A stretch of 8,031 nucleotides of DNA from positions 1-8,031 of the forward strand of contig JAAYMP010000185.1 in assembly GCA_012521315.1 (NCBI GenBank), in the 5' to 3' direction. The notes under the pieces are model-generated. The model saw only the letters and a list, made by a program, of their open reading frames with translations. It was not told the DNA's origin and did not search any database. The position numbers were made by a program, and so were the translations under genes. The DNA is from Bacillota bacterium (GTDB lineage: Bacteria > Bacillota > UBA4882 > UBA10575). Within the stretch, counting starts at the first letter, position 1. The number at the start of each line of letters is the position of its first letter. Of this stretch, positions 1 through 5,777 are shown piece by piece.

Positions 1-690
1 AAACCGGGGAGTCGCGTGCCCGCCGAAGCGGCGATCGAGGTCGAGGCGGCCCTGCCCTACGTGAGCCGTGGGGGTTATAAACTCCAGCGGGCTTTGGAGC
101 TTTTTCCGGTGTCGGCGGTTGGCCGGATCTGTTTGGATGCCGGGGCGTCAACCGGCGGTTTTACCGACTGCCTTTTACAGGCCGGGGCTAAACTGGTCAT
201 CGCCGTTGATGTGGGGTATGGCCAACTGGCTTGGAAACTGCGACAGGATCCGCGGGTGGTGGTAATGGAAAAGACCAATGTCCGCCATTTGACCCCTGAC
301 CGCTTGCCGGCCGTGCCCAGTCTCTTGACGGCCGATCTTTCTTTTATCTCCATCGAGAAAGTGCTCTCGGTTTTTACCACCCTCCTTACGGCGGACGGGG
401 AGATTATTGCCTTGGTTAAACCCCAGTTTGAGGCGGGCCGCACCCAGGTGGGGAAGAAAGGAGTGGTGCGCTCGGCCGCCACCCATGAAGAAGTTCTTCG
501 CCGCGTGTTATTGCTGGGCCCGGAGACGGGTTTAGGCTGCCTGGGCCTCACTTATTCACCGGTTTTGGGCCCGGAAGGAAATATCGAGTTCCTGGTCTAC
601 TGGAAAAAAGGGGTGCCGGACCGGGCCGACCTTCGTCCGGAAGCGGTGGTGGCGGAGGCGTGGGCTAATTTCAAGCAAAAGAAGGAATAA
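1..690 (+). CDS. tlyA: TlyA family rRNA 2'-O-methyltransferase (5' truncated)
   Basis: The frame is open from base 1 and ends at TAA 688-690, giving 229 residues. The family is usually about 270, so roughly 40 N-terminal residues, most of the S4 RNA-binding domain, lie outside the window. The first visible residues (KPGSR..., then EIEV-like AIEVEA) match the end of that S4 domain, so the in-frame GTG at 16 is not a real start. Next come YVSRGGYKL (Lys27 in window numbering), the SAM-binding stretch LDAGASTGGFTD (about 45-56), TADLSFIS (Asp112), LVKPQFEAGR (Lys140) and a late Glu in NIEFLVY (Glu196). These fit the K-D-K-E tetrad of FtsJ/RrmJ-fold 2'-O-methyltransferases. Known TlyA enzymes methylate cytidines of 16S and/or 23S rRNA in the cytoplasm; the older name haemolysin is misleading. 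The usual neighbours nadK, argR and recN do not follow; a convergent gene does. Confidence 0.94.
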   Translation, partial: KPGSRVPAEAAIEVEAALPYVSRGGYKLQRALELFPVSAVGRICLDAGASTGGFTDCLLQAGAKLVIAVDVGYGQLAWKLRQDPRVVVMEKTNVRHLTPDRLPAVPSLLTADLSFISIEKVLSVFTTLLTADGEIIALVKPQFEAGRTQVGKKGVVRSAATHEEVLRRVLLLGPETGLGCLGLTYSPVLGPEGNIEFLVYWKKGVPDRADLRPEAVVAEAWANFKQKKE

Positions 691-713
691 AAAGCCCCTG
701 CGACGTGCAGGGG
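688..713 (-). terminator. Intrinsic terminator of the minus-strand GNAT gene
   Basis: CCCCTGC (695-701) pairs perfectly with GCAGGGG (707-713) around a 5-nt loop. Read on the minus strand, the stem is followed by C and then TTTTTA (693-688), the pattern of a Rho-independent terminator. It lies about 110 nt past the stop of the minus-strand gene. On the plus strand the stem is preceded by A residues and followed by TGTAAGAAGG, so there is no U-tract for tlyA. It overlaps the tlyA stop codon. Confidence 0.75.
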
Positions 714-748
714 TGTAAGAAGGAGGAAAAAGGAGGGGTAACAACTTA

Positions 749-814
749 ATGCTCCCAATGGGTATTTTACAGGATCGATATGAAGAAAAGGTTACTAAAG
801 GTCGAACAAATTAA
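749..814 (+). CDS. Possible 21-residue small ORF between convergent genes
   Basis: An ATG at 749 opens 21 codons (MLPMGILQDRYEEKVTKGRTN) ending at TAA 812-814. It is preceded by AGGAGGGG (731-738) at about 10 nt, which would be a good Shine-Dalgarno site. The region is generally purine-rich (719-738), so the match may be chance. I recognise no family and see no membrane segment. It would be read only on transcripts running past the tlyA stop. Low confidence as a real gene. Confidence 0.15.
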   Translation: MLPMGILQDRYEEKVTKGRTN

Positions 815-826
815 GAAAAATATAAT

Positions 827-1993
827 TCAGGATAAGTCCAATTTGTAGATCCGGTAGATCTTGTAGAGGACGCCGCCCGCCCGGATGGCGTCGTTGACCA
901 TTTTTGTGTTAAATTCGTGGATGGTTGAACCTTCCCCATACCGGTAGCCTTTTTGCAGGGCGCTTTCAAACATATGCAGATACATGGCGGCGGAGACGCC
1001 TTTTTTATGGTAAGCCGGATCGACCATTAAAATCAGACTGCGCCCGCCGTCGATCTTCCTCCGGTACCAGAGGAATTTGATAAAGCCGATCGGGAAAAGG
1101 CGCCCGTTTAACCGTTTGAACACCTGGTTATAGTCGGGGAGGGCAATGGCCAGGCCGACGATTTCACCCTGTTCGTCCACGGCGACCACCAGCAAGTCCT
1201 TGTGGGCAACCGGAAGTAATTTGGCCACCTCGTCCTGGATCTCAGGCAAGCTGGGGGGGACCATATCGGGCCAGTTCTCCGGCCAGGAGCGGACCAGCAG
1301 TTTTTGGATGCCGACCAGTTCTCGATCGAGGTTCTTTAGGTCAAGGTTACGGGTGGTGAAGCGGTACCGTTTCTTGAGGGCGGCCACGGATTCCTCGAAC
1401 CGCTTGGTGACCGGTTTGGAGAGGTCGTAGTAAAAGGCGTAGCGGTCAAAGAATTTGGTAAACCCGTAGCGGTCAAAGAATTCCACATAGTATGGGGGGT
1501 TATAGGAATTCAGTAAGACCGGTTCCGAATCGAACCCTTTAATCAGCAACCCCCGGTAGTCGTCGCCGTTGGAAGGGGACTGGGGGCCGGTTACGGCGGT
1601 CATTCCCCGTTCTTTCAACCAGGCGGTGGCGTGATCGAACAATTCTTTGGCCACGCGATAGTCGTTGATTGATTCAAAAAGAGTGATGTATCCTTCTTTT
1701 TTGTTTTTCTCCCGGTTGAGCTTCTCATCGATGCCGGTCCCAATCCGGCCAGCCGGTTGCCCGTTCACCCAGGCAATGAAGTACTGATAGGGACCCAACT
1801 TCATAAGGGGATTTTTTTTCGGGTTAACGGTGTCCCACATTTCGGTTTTCAGGGGCGGTACCCAAAAGGGATCGTTCTTATAAAGGAGCCACGGAAGGTT
1901 GATAAAAATACGCCAGTCCCGTTTGGTCTGGACTTTGGTGACCGTAACCTGGCAAGCGTCGGGGAAAGCTTTTTTCAGGCTTAACAGTGGCAT
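827..1993 (-). CDS. GNAT-superfamily N-acetyltransferase-like protein, two-domain form
   Basis: This is a 388-residue protein. The N-terminal motif FINLPWLLYKNDPFWVPPL (about 30-48) is typical of a large-GNAT family annotated only as N-acetyltransferase (YghO-like). Two GNAT-like halves can be seen. Residues about 66-190 contain YFIAWVNGQPAGRIGTGID, a helix, and TGPQSPSNGDDYRGLLIKGF. Residues about 265-386 contain VVAVDEQGEIVGLAIALPDYN, then LILMVDPAYHKKGVSAAMYL, where the acetyl-CoA loop would be, and a final beta segment IYRIYKLDL. The second-half loop (HKKGVSA) is a loose version of the Q/RxxGxG/A motif, so cofactor binding is likely but not certain. The start is ATG 1993: AAGGAGGT (2011-2004) stands 10 nt upstream. 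The longer GTG start at 2005 overlaps that ribosome binding site and is rejected. The gene is a single transcript, divergent from the decarboxylase operon. The substrate is unknown. Confidence 0.9.
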   Translation of the reverse strand: MPLLSLKKAFPDACQVTVTKVQTKRDWRIFINLPWLLYKNDPFWVPPLKTEMWDTVNPKKNPLMKLGPYQYFIAWVNGQPAGRIGTGIDEKLNREKNKKEGYITLFESINDYRVAKELFDHATAWLKERGMTAVTGPQSPSNGDDYRGLLIKGFDSEPVLLNSYNPPYYVEFFDRYGFTKFFDRYAFYYDLSKPVTKRFEESVAALKKRYRFTTRNLDLKNLDRELVGIQKLLVRSWPENWPDMVPPSLPEIQDEVAKLLPVAHKDLLVVAVDEQGEIVGLAIALPDYNQVFKRLNGRLFPIGFIKFLWYRRKIDGGRSLILMVDPAYHKKGVSAAMYLHMFESALQKGYRYGEGSTIHEFNTKMVNDAIRAGGVLYKIYRIYKLDLS

Positions 1994-2028
1994 ATTACGA
2001 GACACCTCCTTCAGATAAAATCCAAAAT

Positions 2029-2044
2029 ATTTTTCGCGGAAAAT
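2029..2044. promoter_or_regulatory. Operator-like 16-bp dyad upstream of the GNAT gene
   Basis: ATTTTTCGCGGAAAAT is a 16-bp inverted repeat in which seven of eight base pairs are symmetric (only 2034/2039 breaks it). It sits 36-51 bp upstream of the GNAT start codon. The half-site CGCGGAAA (2035-2042) recurs in the same orientation at 2062-2069, 27 bp away. Symmetry and position suggest a repressor or activator site, but no regulator is identified. Confidence 0.35.
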
Positions 2045-2173
2045 CGATAAAAACCTGCAAGCGCGGAAACTTAAATTTTGAATATCGAAATTAAAACCAA
2101 ATTGTTACAGAGAATTCATTGATTTTCGCCTTGACATCTTGTAGTATTTAGGGCAAGTGGGGGAATATGGCTT

Positions 2174-2204
2174 TTGACCAATCAGGCAAAAACAAGTGAA
2201 TAAT
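2174..2204 (+). promoter_or_regulatory. Candidate promoter of the decarboxylase operon
   Basis: TTGACC (2174-2179) and AATAAT (2199-2204) each match five of six positions of the sigma-A hexamers, but the 19-nt spacer is longer than ideal. Transcription would begin near 2210, just before the repeat array, giving a leader of about 80 nt. The better -35 match TTGACA at 2131 lacks a partner. Confidence 0.3.
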
Positions 2205-2216
2205 GATTTGAAGGAA

Positions 2217-2251
2217 ACCGGTTTTTTACCGGCTTTTTTACCGGTTTTCTT
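2217..2251 (+). repeat. Three tandem ACCGG(Y)T-rich repeats in the operon leader, attenuator-like
   Basis: Three head-to-tail units of 11-12 nt are present: ACCGGTTTTTT (2217-2227), ACCGGCTTTTTT (2228-2239) and ACCGGTTTTCTT (2240-2251). Units 1 and 2 can form a short hairpin, CCGGT (2218-2222) with ACCGG (2228-2232), directly followed by C and six T, resembling a weak intrinsic terminator. Alternatively GAAACCGGT (2214-2222) can pair with ACCGGTTTT (2240-2248), which would prevent the first hairpin. The array lies about 40 nt before the oadG start, so it may work as a leader switch; slippage-derived DNA without function is the other option. Confidence 0.5.
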
Positions 2252-2291
2252 CTCTGCCCGTGCGGAAAGAAGAGAAAAGGAGGAAACAGTC

Positions 2292-2663
2292 ATGAATAAT
2301 CTTGCCGTTGGAATTGAGCTACTTTTTACCGGAATGTTCACCACTTTTCTGGTTTTGGTTTTTTTGATGTATCAGATGAAGGTGACCTCAGCGTTGATTG
2401 CCAAAAGGTCCGCACCGGAGGAGAAATCAGCTTCCCCAACAAAGGCGGAACCAGCCCTGACCGCACCCCGGACGACGACCGTGGCGGCCGGGCCTTCGGC
2501 CGGACTGGCCGCGGACGAATTGGTTGCGATTATGGCCGCCCTTGGTAAGGTTTTACCCGCCAACCAAAAGGCGGTGGTCCGGATCACCCCGCCGTCCACC
2601 AGTGGGGTGGCGGAGGAAGAGATGGTGGCGGCCGTCGTTGGCGCCCTGGCCGCGCGTTCATAG
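2292..2663 (+). CDS. oadG: OadG-like small membrane subunit of Na+-translocating decarboxylase
   Basis: This is a 123-residue protein. One membrane segment lies at residues about 5-27 (LAVGIELLFTGMFTTFLVLVF), then a Lys/Ala/Pro/Thr-rich linker (about 35-72), then a small C-terminal part. That layout is the one seen in OadG, MmdD and GcdD, which anchor or stabilise the carboxyltransferase and biotin carrier at the beta subunit. The start is ATG 2292, with AAGGAGG (2277-2283) 8 nt upstream. The frame stays open back to a GTG at 2196, but that start has no ribosome binding site and would prepend residues encoded by the repeat array. The tail contains two similar short segments, ADELVAIMAALG and EEEMVAAVVGALAA, where the family usually shows one. 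It is the first gene of the four-gene operon. The assignment rests on architecture and context because sequence conservation in this family is low. Confidence 0.85.
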   Translation: MNNLAVGIELLFTGMFTTFLVLVFLMYQMKVTSALIAKRSAPEEKSASPTKAEPALTAPRTTTVAAGPSAGLAADELVAIMAALGKVLPANQKAVVRITPPSTSGVAEEEMVAAVVGALAARS

Positions 2664-2684
2664 TTAATACTTGTTTTAAGTGTG

Positions 2685-2702
2685 TGAACTCAGTTCAGTT
2701 CA
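2685..2702 (+). repeat. Intergenic inverted repeat between oadG and the biotin carrier
   Basis: TGAACT (2685-2690) can pair with AGTTCA (2697-2702) over a 6-nt loop; TGAACTCAGTTCA (2685-2697) is also a perfect 13-bp palindrome, because AGTTC is repeated. A stretch of A, not T, follows, so it is not a terminator on the plus strand. It may be an mRNA processing or stability element, or chance. Confidence 0.35.
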
Positions 2703-2732
2703 AATAAAAAAAACGGGGAGGATTTTAAGAAG

Positions 2733-3125
2733 ATGCAGTATTTTAAAGTAACGGTTAACGGGAAGGTCTACGAAGTTAGTGTGGAAGAGGTTGCGCAAGG
2801 GAATGCGGGAGCCGCTGCAGCGCCGTCGGCAGGCCCGATTGCGCCGACACCATCCGCTCAAACCCCCGCACCAGCTGTAGCCCAAGCCAGCCCGGCGATG
2901 GGTGCTGGTGAAAAACCACTACCGGCGCCGCTGGGGGGGACGATCTTGCAGATTAATGTGCAACCGGGAGATAAGGTGAAAAAAGGACAGGTCCTCTTGA
3001 CGATGGAAGCATTGAAGATGGAAAACGAGATTGTTGCCCCAGAAGACGCGACCATCGGCCAGATCTTTGTCAAGCCGAAGGATGCGGTCAATACAGGTGA
3101 CCCACTATTGTCCCTCCGGCCTTAA
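2733..3125 (+). CDS. Biotin carboxyl carrier subunit of the decarboxylase
   Basis: This is a 130-residue protein. The N-terminal stretch YFKVTVNGKVYEVSVEEV (3-20) is the strand pair seen at the front of GcdC/MmdC-type carriers. An Ala/Pro-rich flexible linker follows (about 23-62), then a biotinyl domain (about 63-130). The domain contains APLGGTI, the signature MEALKMENEI and VNTGDPLLSL. Lys95 of ALKM, 35 residues from the C-terminus, is the expected biotinylation site; most carriers have AMKM, so Leu94 is a mild variant. The linker would let the biotin swing between the carboxyltransferase and the membrane beta subunit. GGGGAGG (2715-2721) precedes ATG 2733 by 11 nt. The downstream carboxyltransferase lacks a biotin domain, so this protein very probably supplies it in trans. 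Comparable separate carriers are MmdC, GcdC and OadD. Confidence 0.95.
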   Translation: MQYFKVTVNGKVYEVSVEEVAQGNAGAAAAPSAGPIAPTPSAQTPAPAVAQASPAMGAGEKPLPAPLGGTILQINVQPGDKVKKGQVLLTMEALKMENEIVAPEDATIGQIFVKPKDAVNTGDPLLSLRP

Positions 3126-3140
3126 AGGGGGGCGTGTGAC

Positions 3141-4283
3141 ATGCTGAAAAACTTAGAAGCGCTCTTGAACTCCAGCGGCTTGGCTGGAATGACCCTGGGG
3201 CAGGGTTTGATGATTCTGGTCTCTTTCTATTTAATGTACCTGGCAATTGTTAAAAAATACGAACCTTTATTGTTATTGCCGATTGCCTTTGGAGCGTTAC
3301 TGACCAACCTCCCCTTGGCAGGTCTGATGGATGGTCCCTCCATGGTCAACGGGAAATTTCAGCCCGGTGGTTTGCTCTATTATCTGTACCAGGGTGTGGA
3401 GCTTGGGATCTACCCACCCCTGATCTTCCTTGGGATTGGGGCGATGACCGATTTTGGGCCCTTGCTCGCCAACCCCAAGAGTATTCTGTTGGGGGCCGCT
3501 GCCCAGTTGGGGATCTTTATCGCTTTGCTCGGGGCGATCATTTTGGGCTTTGACCTGAAAGCGGCGGCGTCGATCGGGATTATCGGAGGGGCGGACGGAC
3601 CGACGGCGATCTACCTGACCAGCCGGTTAAAGCCGGAACTGTTGGGGCCGATTGCCATCTCCGCCTATTCCTATATGGCTTTGATCCCCTTCATCCAACC
3701 GCCTTTAATGCGGTTGATTGTCCCGAAGAAAGAACGGCAAATTGTCATGGAACAGTTGCGCCCCGTTTCACAGAAAGAGAAGATTCTCTTCCCGATTATC
3801 GTGACGGTCACGGGTTCCTTGTTGCTGCCCTCGGCCGCCCCTCTGATTGGATCCCTGATGTTCGGCAACCTCCTCCGGGTTTCCGGGGTGGTGGACCGCT
3901 TGTCGAAGACCGCAGAGAACGAGCTGATCAATATTATCACTATTTTCCTGGGTTTGTCGGTAGGGGCGAAGACCAGTGCGGATAAGTTTTTAACCGCCCA
4001 GACCTTAGGTATCCTCCTCTTGGGATTGGTGGCGTTCTCCTTCGGTACCATCGGCGGTTTGCTGTTTGGGCGGCTCATGTGTAAACTGAGCGGCGGGAAA
4101 ATTAACCCGTTGATCGGTGCGGCGGGAGTTTCGGCCGTGCCGATGGCCGCTCGAGTGGCCCAAAAGGTTGGGGCCGAAGAAAACCCCGGGAATTACCTGC
4201 TCATGCACGCCATGGGGCCGAACGTGGCCGGGGTAATCGGTTCGGCGGTGGTGGCGGGAATCCTGCTCTCCCGCCTGGGTTAA
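3141..4283 (+). CDS. oadB: Na+-translocating decarboxylase beta subunit (OadB/GcdB/MmdB family)
   Basis: This is a full-length integral membrane protein of 380 residues. It decarboxylates carboxybiotin on the carrier and couples this to Na+ export. Family hallmarks are clear: the N-terminal YEPLLLLPIAFGALLTNLP (40-58), the long conserved segment GIYPPLIFLGIGAMTDFGPLL (89-109), SIGIIGGADGPTAIYLTS (144-161) with the essential Asp at 152, AISAYSYMALIPFIQPP (172-188) with conserved Tyr residues, INPLIGAAGVSAVPMAARV (321-339) with conserved Asn322, Ser331 and Arg338, and the C-terminal NYLLMHAMGPNVAGVIGSAV. Counterparts of Asp152, Asn322, Ser331 and Arg338 are implicated in Na+/H+ handling in the Klebsiella enzyme. 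The spacing from the previous stop is 15 nt, and the weak site AAAGGGGGG (3124-3132) serves ATG 3141. The sequence alone cannot separate OadB from MmdB or GcdB; the substrate is set by the carboxyltransferase. Confidence 0.96.
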   Translation: MLKNLEALLNSSGLAGMTLGQGLMILVSFYLMYLAIVKKYEPLLLLPIAFGALLTNLPLAGLMDGPSMVNGKFQPGGLLYYLYQGVELGIYPPLIFLGIGAMTDFGPLLANPKSILLGAAAQLGIFIALLGAIILGFDLKAAASIGIIGGADGPTAIYLTSRLKPELLGPIAISAYSYMALIPFIQPPLMRLIVPKKERQIVMEQLRPVSQKEKILFPIIVTVTGSLLLPSAAPLIGSLMFGNLLRVSGVVDRLSKTAENELINIITIFLGLSVGAKTSADKFLTAQTLGILLLGLVAFSFGTIGGLLFGRLMCKLSGGKINPLIGAAGVSAVPMAARVAQKVGAEENPGNYLLMHAMGPNVAGVIGSAVVAGILLSRLG

Positions 4284-4316
4284 CCCCGTCCCTGTCGTAA
4301 CCGGTAACCCTTCCGG

Positions 4317-4331
4317 CCGGATTGCATCCGG
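4317..4331 (+). repeat. Perfect hairpin in the oadB-oadA gap
   Basis: CCGGAT (4317-4322) pairs with ATCCGG (4326-4331) across a TGC loop. TTCCGG (4311-4316) with CCGGAA (4328-4333) is an alternative fold. The 85-nt gap is the longest in the operon, and no U-tract follows, so read-through is expected. A role in mRNA processing or stability that sets subunit ratios is possible. Confidence 0.4.
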
Positions 4332-4368
4332 AACCTGGCGATTCAAAAAATAAGAGGTGGAATATTAA

Positions 4369-5712
4369 ATGGCACATAAAGTGGGCATTACCGAAACCAT
4401 TTTCCGCGACGCCCACCAGTCCCTCTGGGCAACGCGGATGAAAACCGATGACATGATGAAAGTTGCGGCCGCCATTGATGAAATCGGCTTCCACTCGTTG
4501 GAGGCTTGGGGGGGCGCAACCTTCGACACAGCGCTTCGCTTTTTAAAGGAAGATCCTTGGGTCCGGCTGCGACTTTTGCGCGGAGCGATCCAAAAGACCC
4601 CCCTCCAGATGTTGCTGCGGGGGCAGAACCTCCTCGGTTACCGCCACTATCCCGATGATGTGGTCCGGGCCTTCTGCTTGAAGGCGAAAGAAAACGGGGT
4701 TCGAATCTTCCGGATCTTTGACGCCCTGAACGATCCGCGGAACATGGAGACCGCGATTCAGGTCTGTAAAGAAACGGGGGCCCACGTCCAGGGGACGATC
4801 TGTTACACGATCAGCCCGGTCCATGATATCGACTCCTATGTGGAACTGGCCCTGAAACTGAAGGAGATGGGCTCCGACTCCATCTGCATCAAGGACATGG
4901 CCGGTCTGTTGATGCCTTATATCGCGGAAGAACTCGTCAAACGGCTCAAAGCCGAAGTGGGGCTTCCGGTTCAACTCCACTGCCACTACACCAGCGGGAT
5001 GGCCTCGATGACCTACTTAAAGGCGATCGAGGCGGGGGCCGATGTGGTCGACACCGCCCTCTCCGCGTTGGCGATGGGTACTTCCCAACCGCCGACCGAA
5101 TCCCTAGTGGCGGCGCTGCAGGGGACACCCTACGATACCGGTCTGGATTTGACGAAGATTGCCCCGGTCAACCAGCACTTTAAGGAAGTGAGGGAGGCAT
5201 ACAAAACGCTGGAGTCGCCGCGCAGCGTTGATACGGCGGTCCTTTCCTACCAGATTCCGGGCGGGATGATCTCCAATCTGGTGAACCAACTGAAGAGCCA
5301 AAACGCGCTGCACCGTTACGAAGAAGTGCTGGCCGAGGTCCCGCGGACAAGGGCGGAACTGGGCTATCCGCCTCTGGTGACCCCGACCAGTCAGATGGTG
5401 GGCACCCAGGCGGTCCTGAATGTGCTGACCGGAAAACGTTACGGCGTTGTGCCGAAGGAGATTAAAGACTATGTCCGCGGTCACTACGGGCGTCCGCCGG
5501 CTCCGATTGATCCGGAAGTCAAAAAGCTGATCATTGGTGATGAAGAACCGATCACTTGTCGTCCGGCCGATCTGCTGGAGCCGCGGCTGGAGGCTGCCCG
5601 TGCGGAGTTGGCGGAGAAGGGCTTCAGCCAGCTCAGCGAGGAAGATGTCCTCTCCTATATTCTCTTTCCTGAGGTGGCGTTGGAGTTCTTTAAGCACCGG
5701 GCAGGGCAATAA
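4369..5712 (+). CDS. oadA: Pyruvate/oxaloacetate carboxyltransferase (OadA/5S type) without biotin domain
   Basis: This is a 447-residue protein. An HMGL-like TIM-barrel domain (about 5-270) is followed by the conserved PYC/OADA domain (about 285-440). Metal and catalytic positions are visible: Asp14 in TETIFRDAHQS, Lys175 in CIKDMAG (the carbamylated metal-ligand lysine of the family), His204 and His206 in LHCHYTSGMA, and the GTSQPPTES loop (237-245). Enterobacterial OadA is near 590 residues because of a linker and C-terminal biotin domain; here the protein stops after the PYC/OADA domain, and the biotin is on the separate carrier three genes earlier in the operon order. The expected reaction is transfer of the carboxyl group of oxaloacetate to biotin, giving pyruvate. 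The transcarboxylase 5S subunit and archaeal-type PycB are close relatives; the OadB and OadG neighbours favour the Na+ pump. AGAGGTGG (4353-4360) precedes ATG 4369 by 8 nt. It is the last gene before the terminator. Confidence 0.93.
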   Translation: MAHKVGITETIFRDAHQSLWATRMKTDDMMKVAAAIDEIGFHSLEAWGGATFDTALRFLKEDPWVRLRLLRGAIQKTPLQMLLRGQNLLGYRHYPDDVVRAFCLKAKENGVRIFRIFDALNDPRNMETAIQVCKETGAHVQGTICYTISPVHDIDSYVELALKLKEMGSDSICIKDMAGLLMPYIAEELVKRLKAEVGLPVQLHCHYTSGMASMTYLKAIEAGADVVDTALSALAMGTSQPPTESLVAALQGTPYDTGLDLTKIAPVNQHFKEVREAYKTLESPRSVDTAVLSYQIPGGMISNLVNQLKSQNALHRYEEVLAEVPRTRAELGYPPLVTPTSQMVGTQAVLNVLTGKRYGVVPKEIKDYVRGHYGRPPAPIDPEVKKLIIGDEEPITCRPADLLEPRLEAARAELAEKGFSQLSEEDVLSYILFPEVALEFFKHRAGQ

Positions 5713-5736
5713 ACCGGAGCGGACAAGAAATCACAT

Positions 5737-5769
5737 GGGCCTACCCCTTGCAGGGGAGGCCCTTTTTTT
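5737..5769 (+). terminator. Strong intrinsic terminator of the decarboxylase operon
   Basis: GGGCCT (5737-5742) pairs with AGGCCC (5757-5762), and CCCCT (5744-5748) with AGGGG (5752-5756). There is a single bulged A at 5743 and a 3-nt loop. Seven T (5763-5769) follow at once. It lies 25 nt past the oadA stop and separates the operon from alaS. Confidence 0.95.
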
Positions 5770-5776
5770 GTAGAAT
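5748..5776 (+). promoter_or_regulatory. Weak candidate alaS promoter
   Basis: TAGAAT (5771-5776) matches five of six positions of the -10 consensus. TTGCAG (5748-5753), 17 nt upstream, is a poor -35 (three of six) and lies inside the terminator hairpin. Some alaS promoter must exist after the terminator or reads through it; this is the best match I can find, with low confidence. Confidence 0.22.
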
Positions 5777-5777
5777 T

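Larger units (their letters stand above)
1994..2291. promoter_or_regulatory. Divergent intergenic control region
   Basis: These 298 nt separate the minus-strand GNAT gene from the decarboxylase operon and hold no convincing gene. The left half (about 2010-2130) is A+T-rich and carries the dyad at 2029-2044. The right half holds a TTGACA at 2131-2136 with no good -10 at 16-18 nt, a weaker candidate promoter at 2174-2204, the triple repeat at 2217-2251 and the oadG ribosome binding site. I found no clear sigma-A promoter for the GNAT gene on the minus strand. Confidence 0.6.

Noticed and set aside
75..551. 158-codon open frame on the minus strand within tlyA
   Set aside because: Antisense to clear methyltransferase motifs; low-complexity, basic product of no known family.
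16..690. GTG at 16 as the start of the tlyA-type gene
   Set aside because: The frame is open upstream and the preceding residues fit the end of the S4 domain; the gene simply enters from outside the window.
1991..2005. GTG start at 2005 for the GNAT gene
   Set aside because: It overlaps the AAGGAGGT ribosome binding site; ATG 1993 is correctly spaced.
2131..2136. Perfect TTGACA as the -35 of the decarboxylase operon
   Set aside because: No acceptable -10 at 16-18 nt (bases 2153-2160 are GCAAGTGG); kept only as a note beside the weaker 2174-2204 candidate.
2196..2291. Longer OadG reading frame starting at GTG 2196
   Set aside because: No ribosome binding site there. The extension would be encoded by the tandem repeat array and the Shine-Dalgarno sequence, while ATG 2292 has AAGGAGG at 8 nt and starts right before the membrane segment.
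2685..2710. Terminator between oadG and the biotin carrier gene
   Set aside because: The small hairpin is followed by A residues rather than T, and the downstream genes clearly belong to the same complex.
5104..5709. 201-codon open frame on the minus strand within oadA
   Set aside because: Shadow of a G+C-rich, strongly conserved gene; the product resembles no family and has no ribosome binding context.
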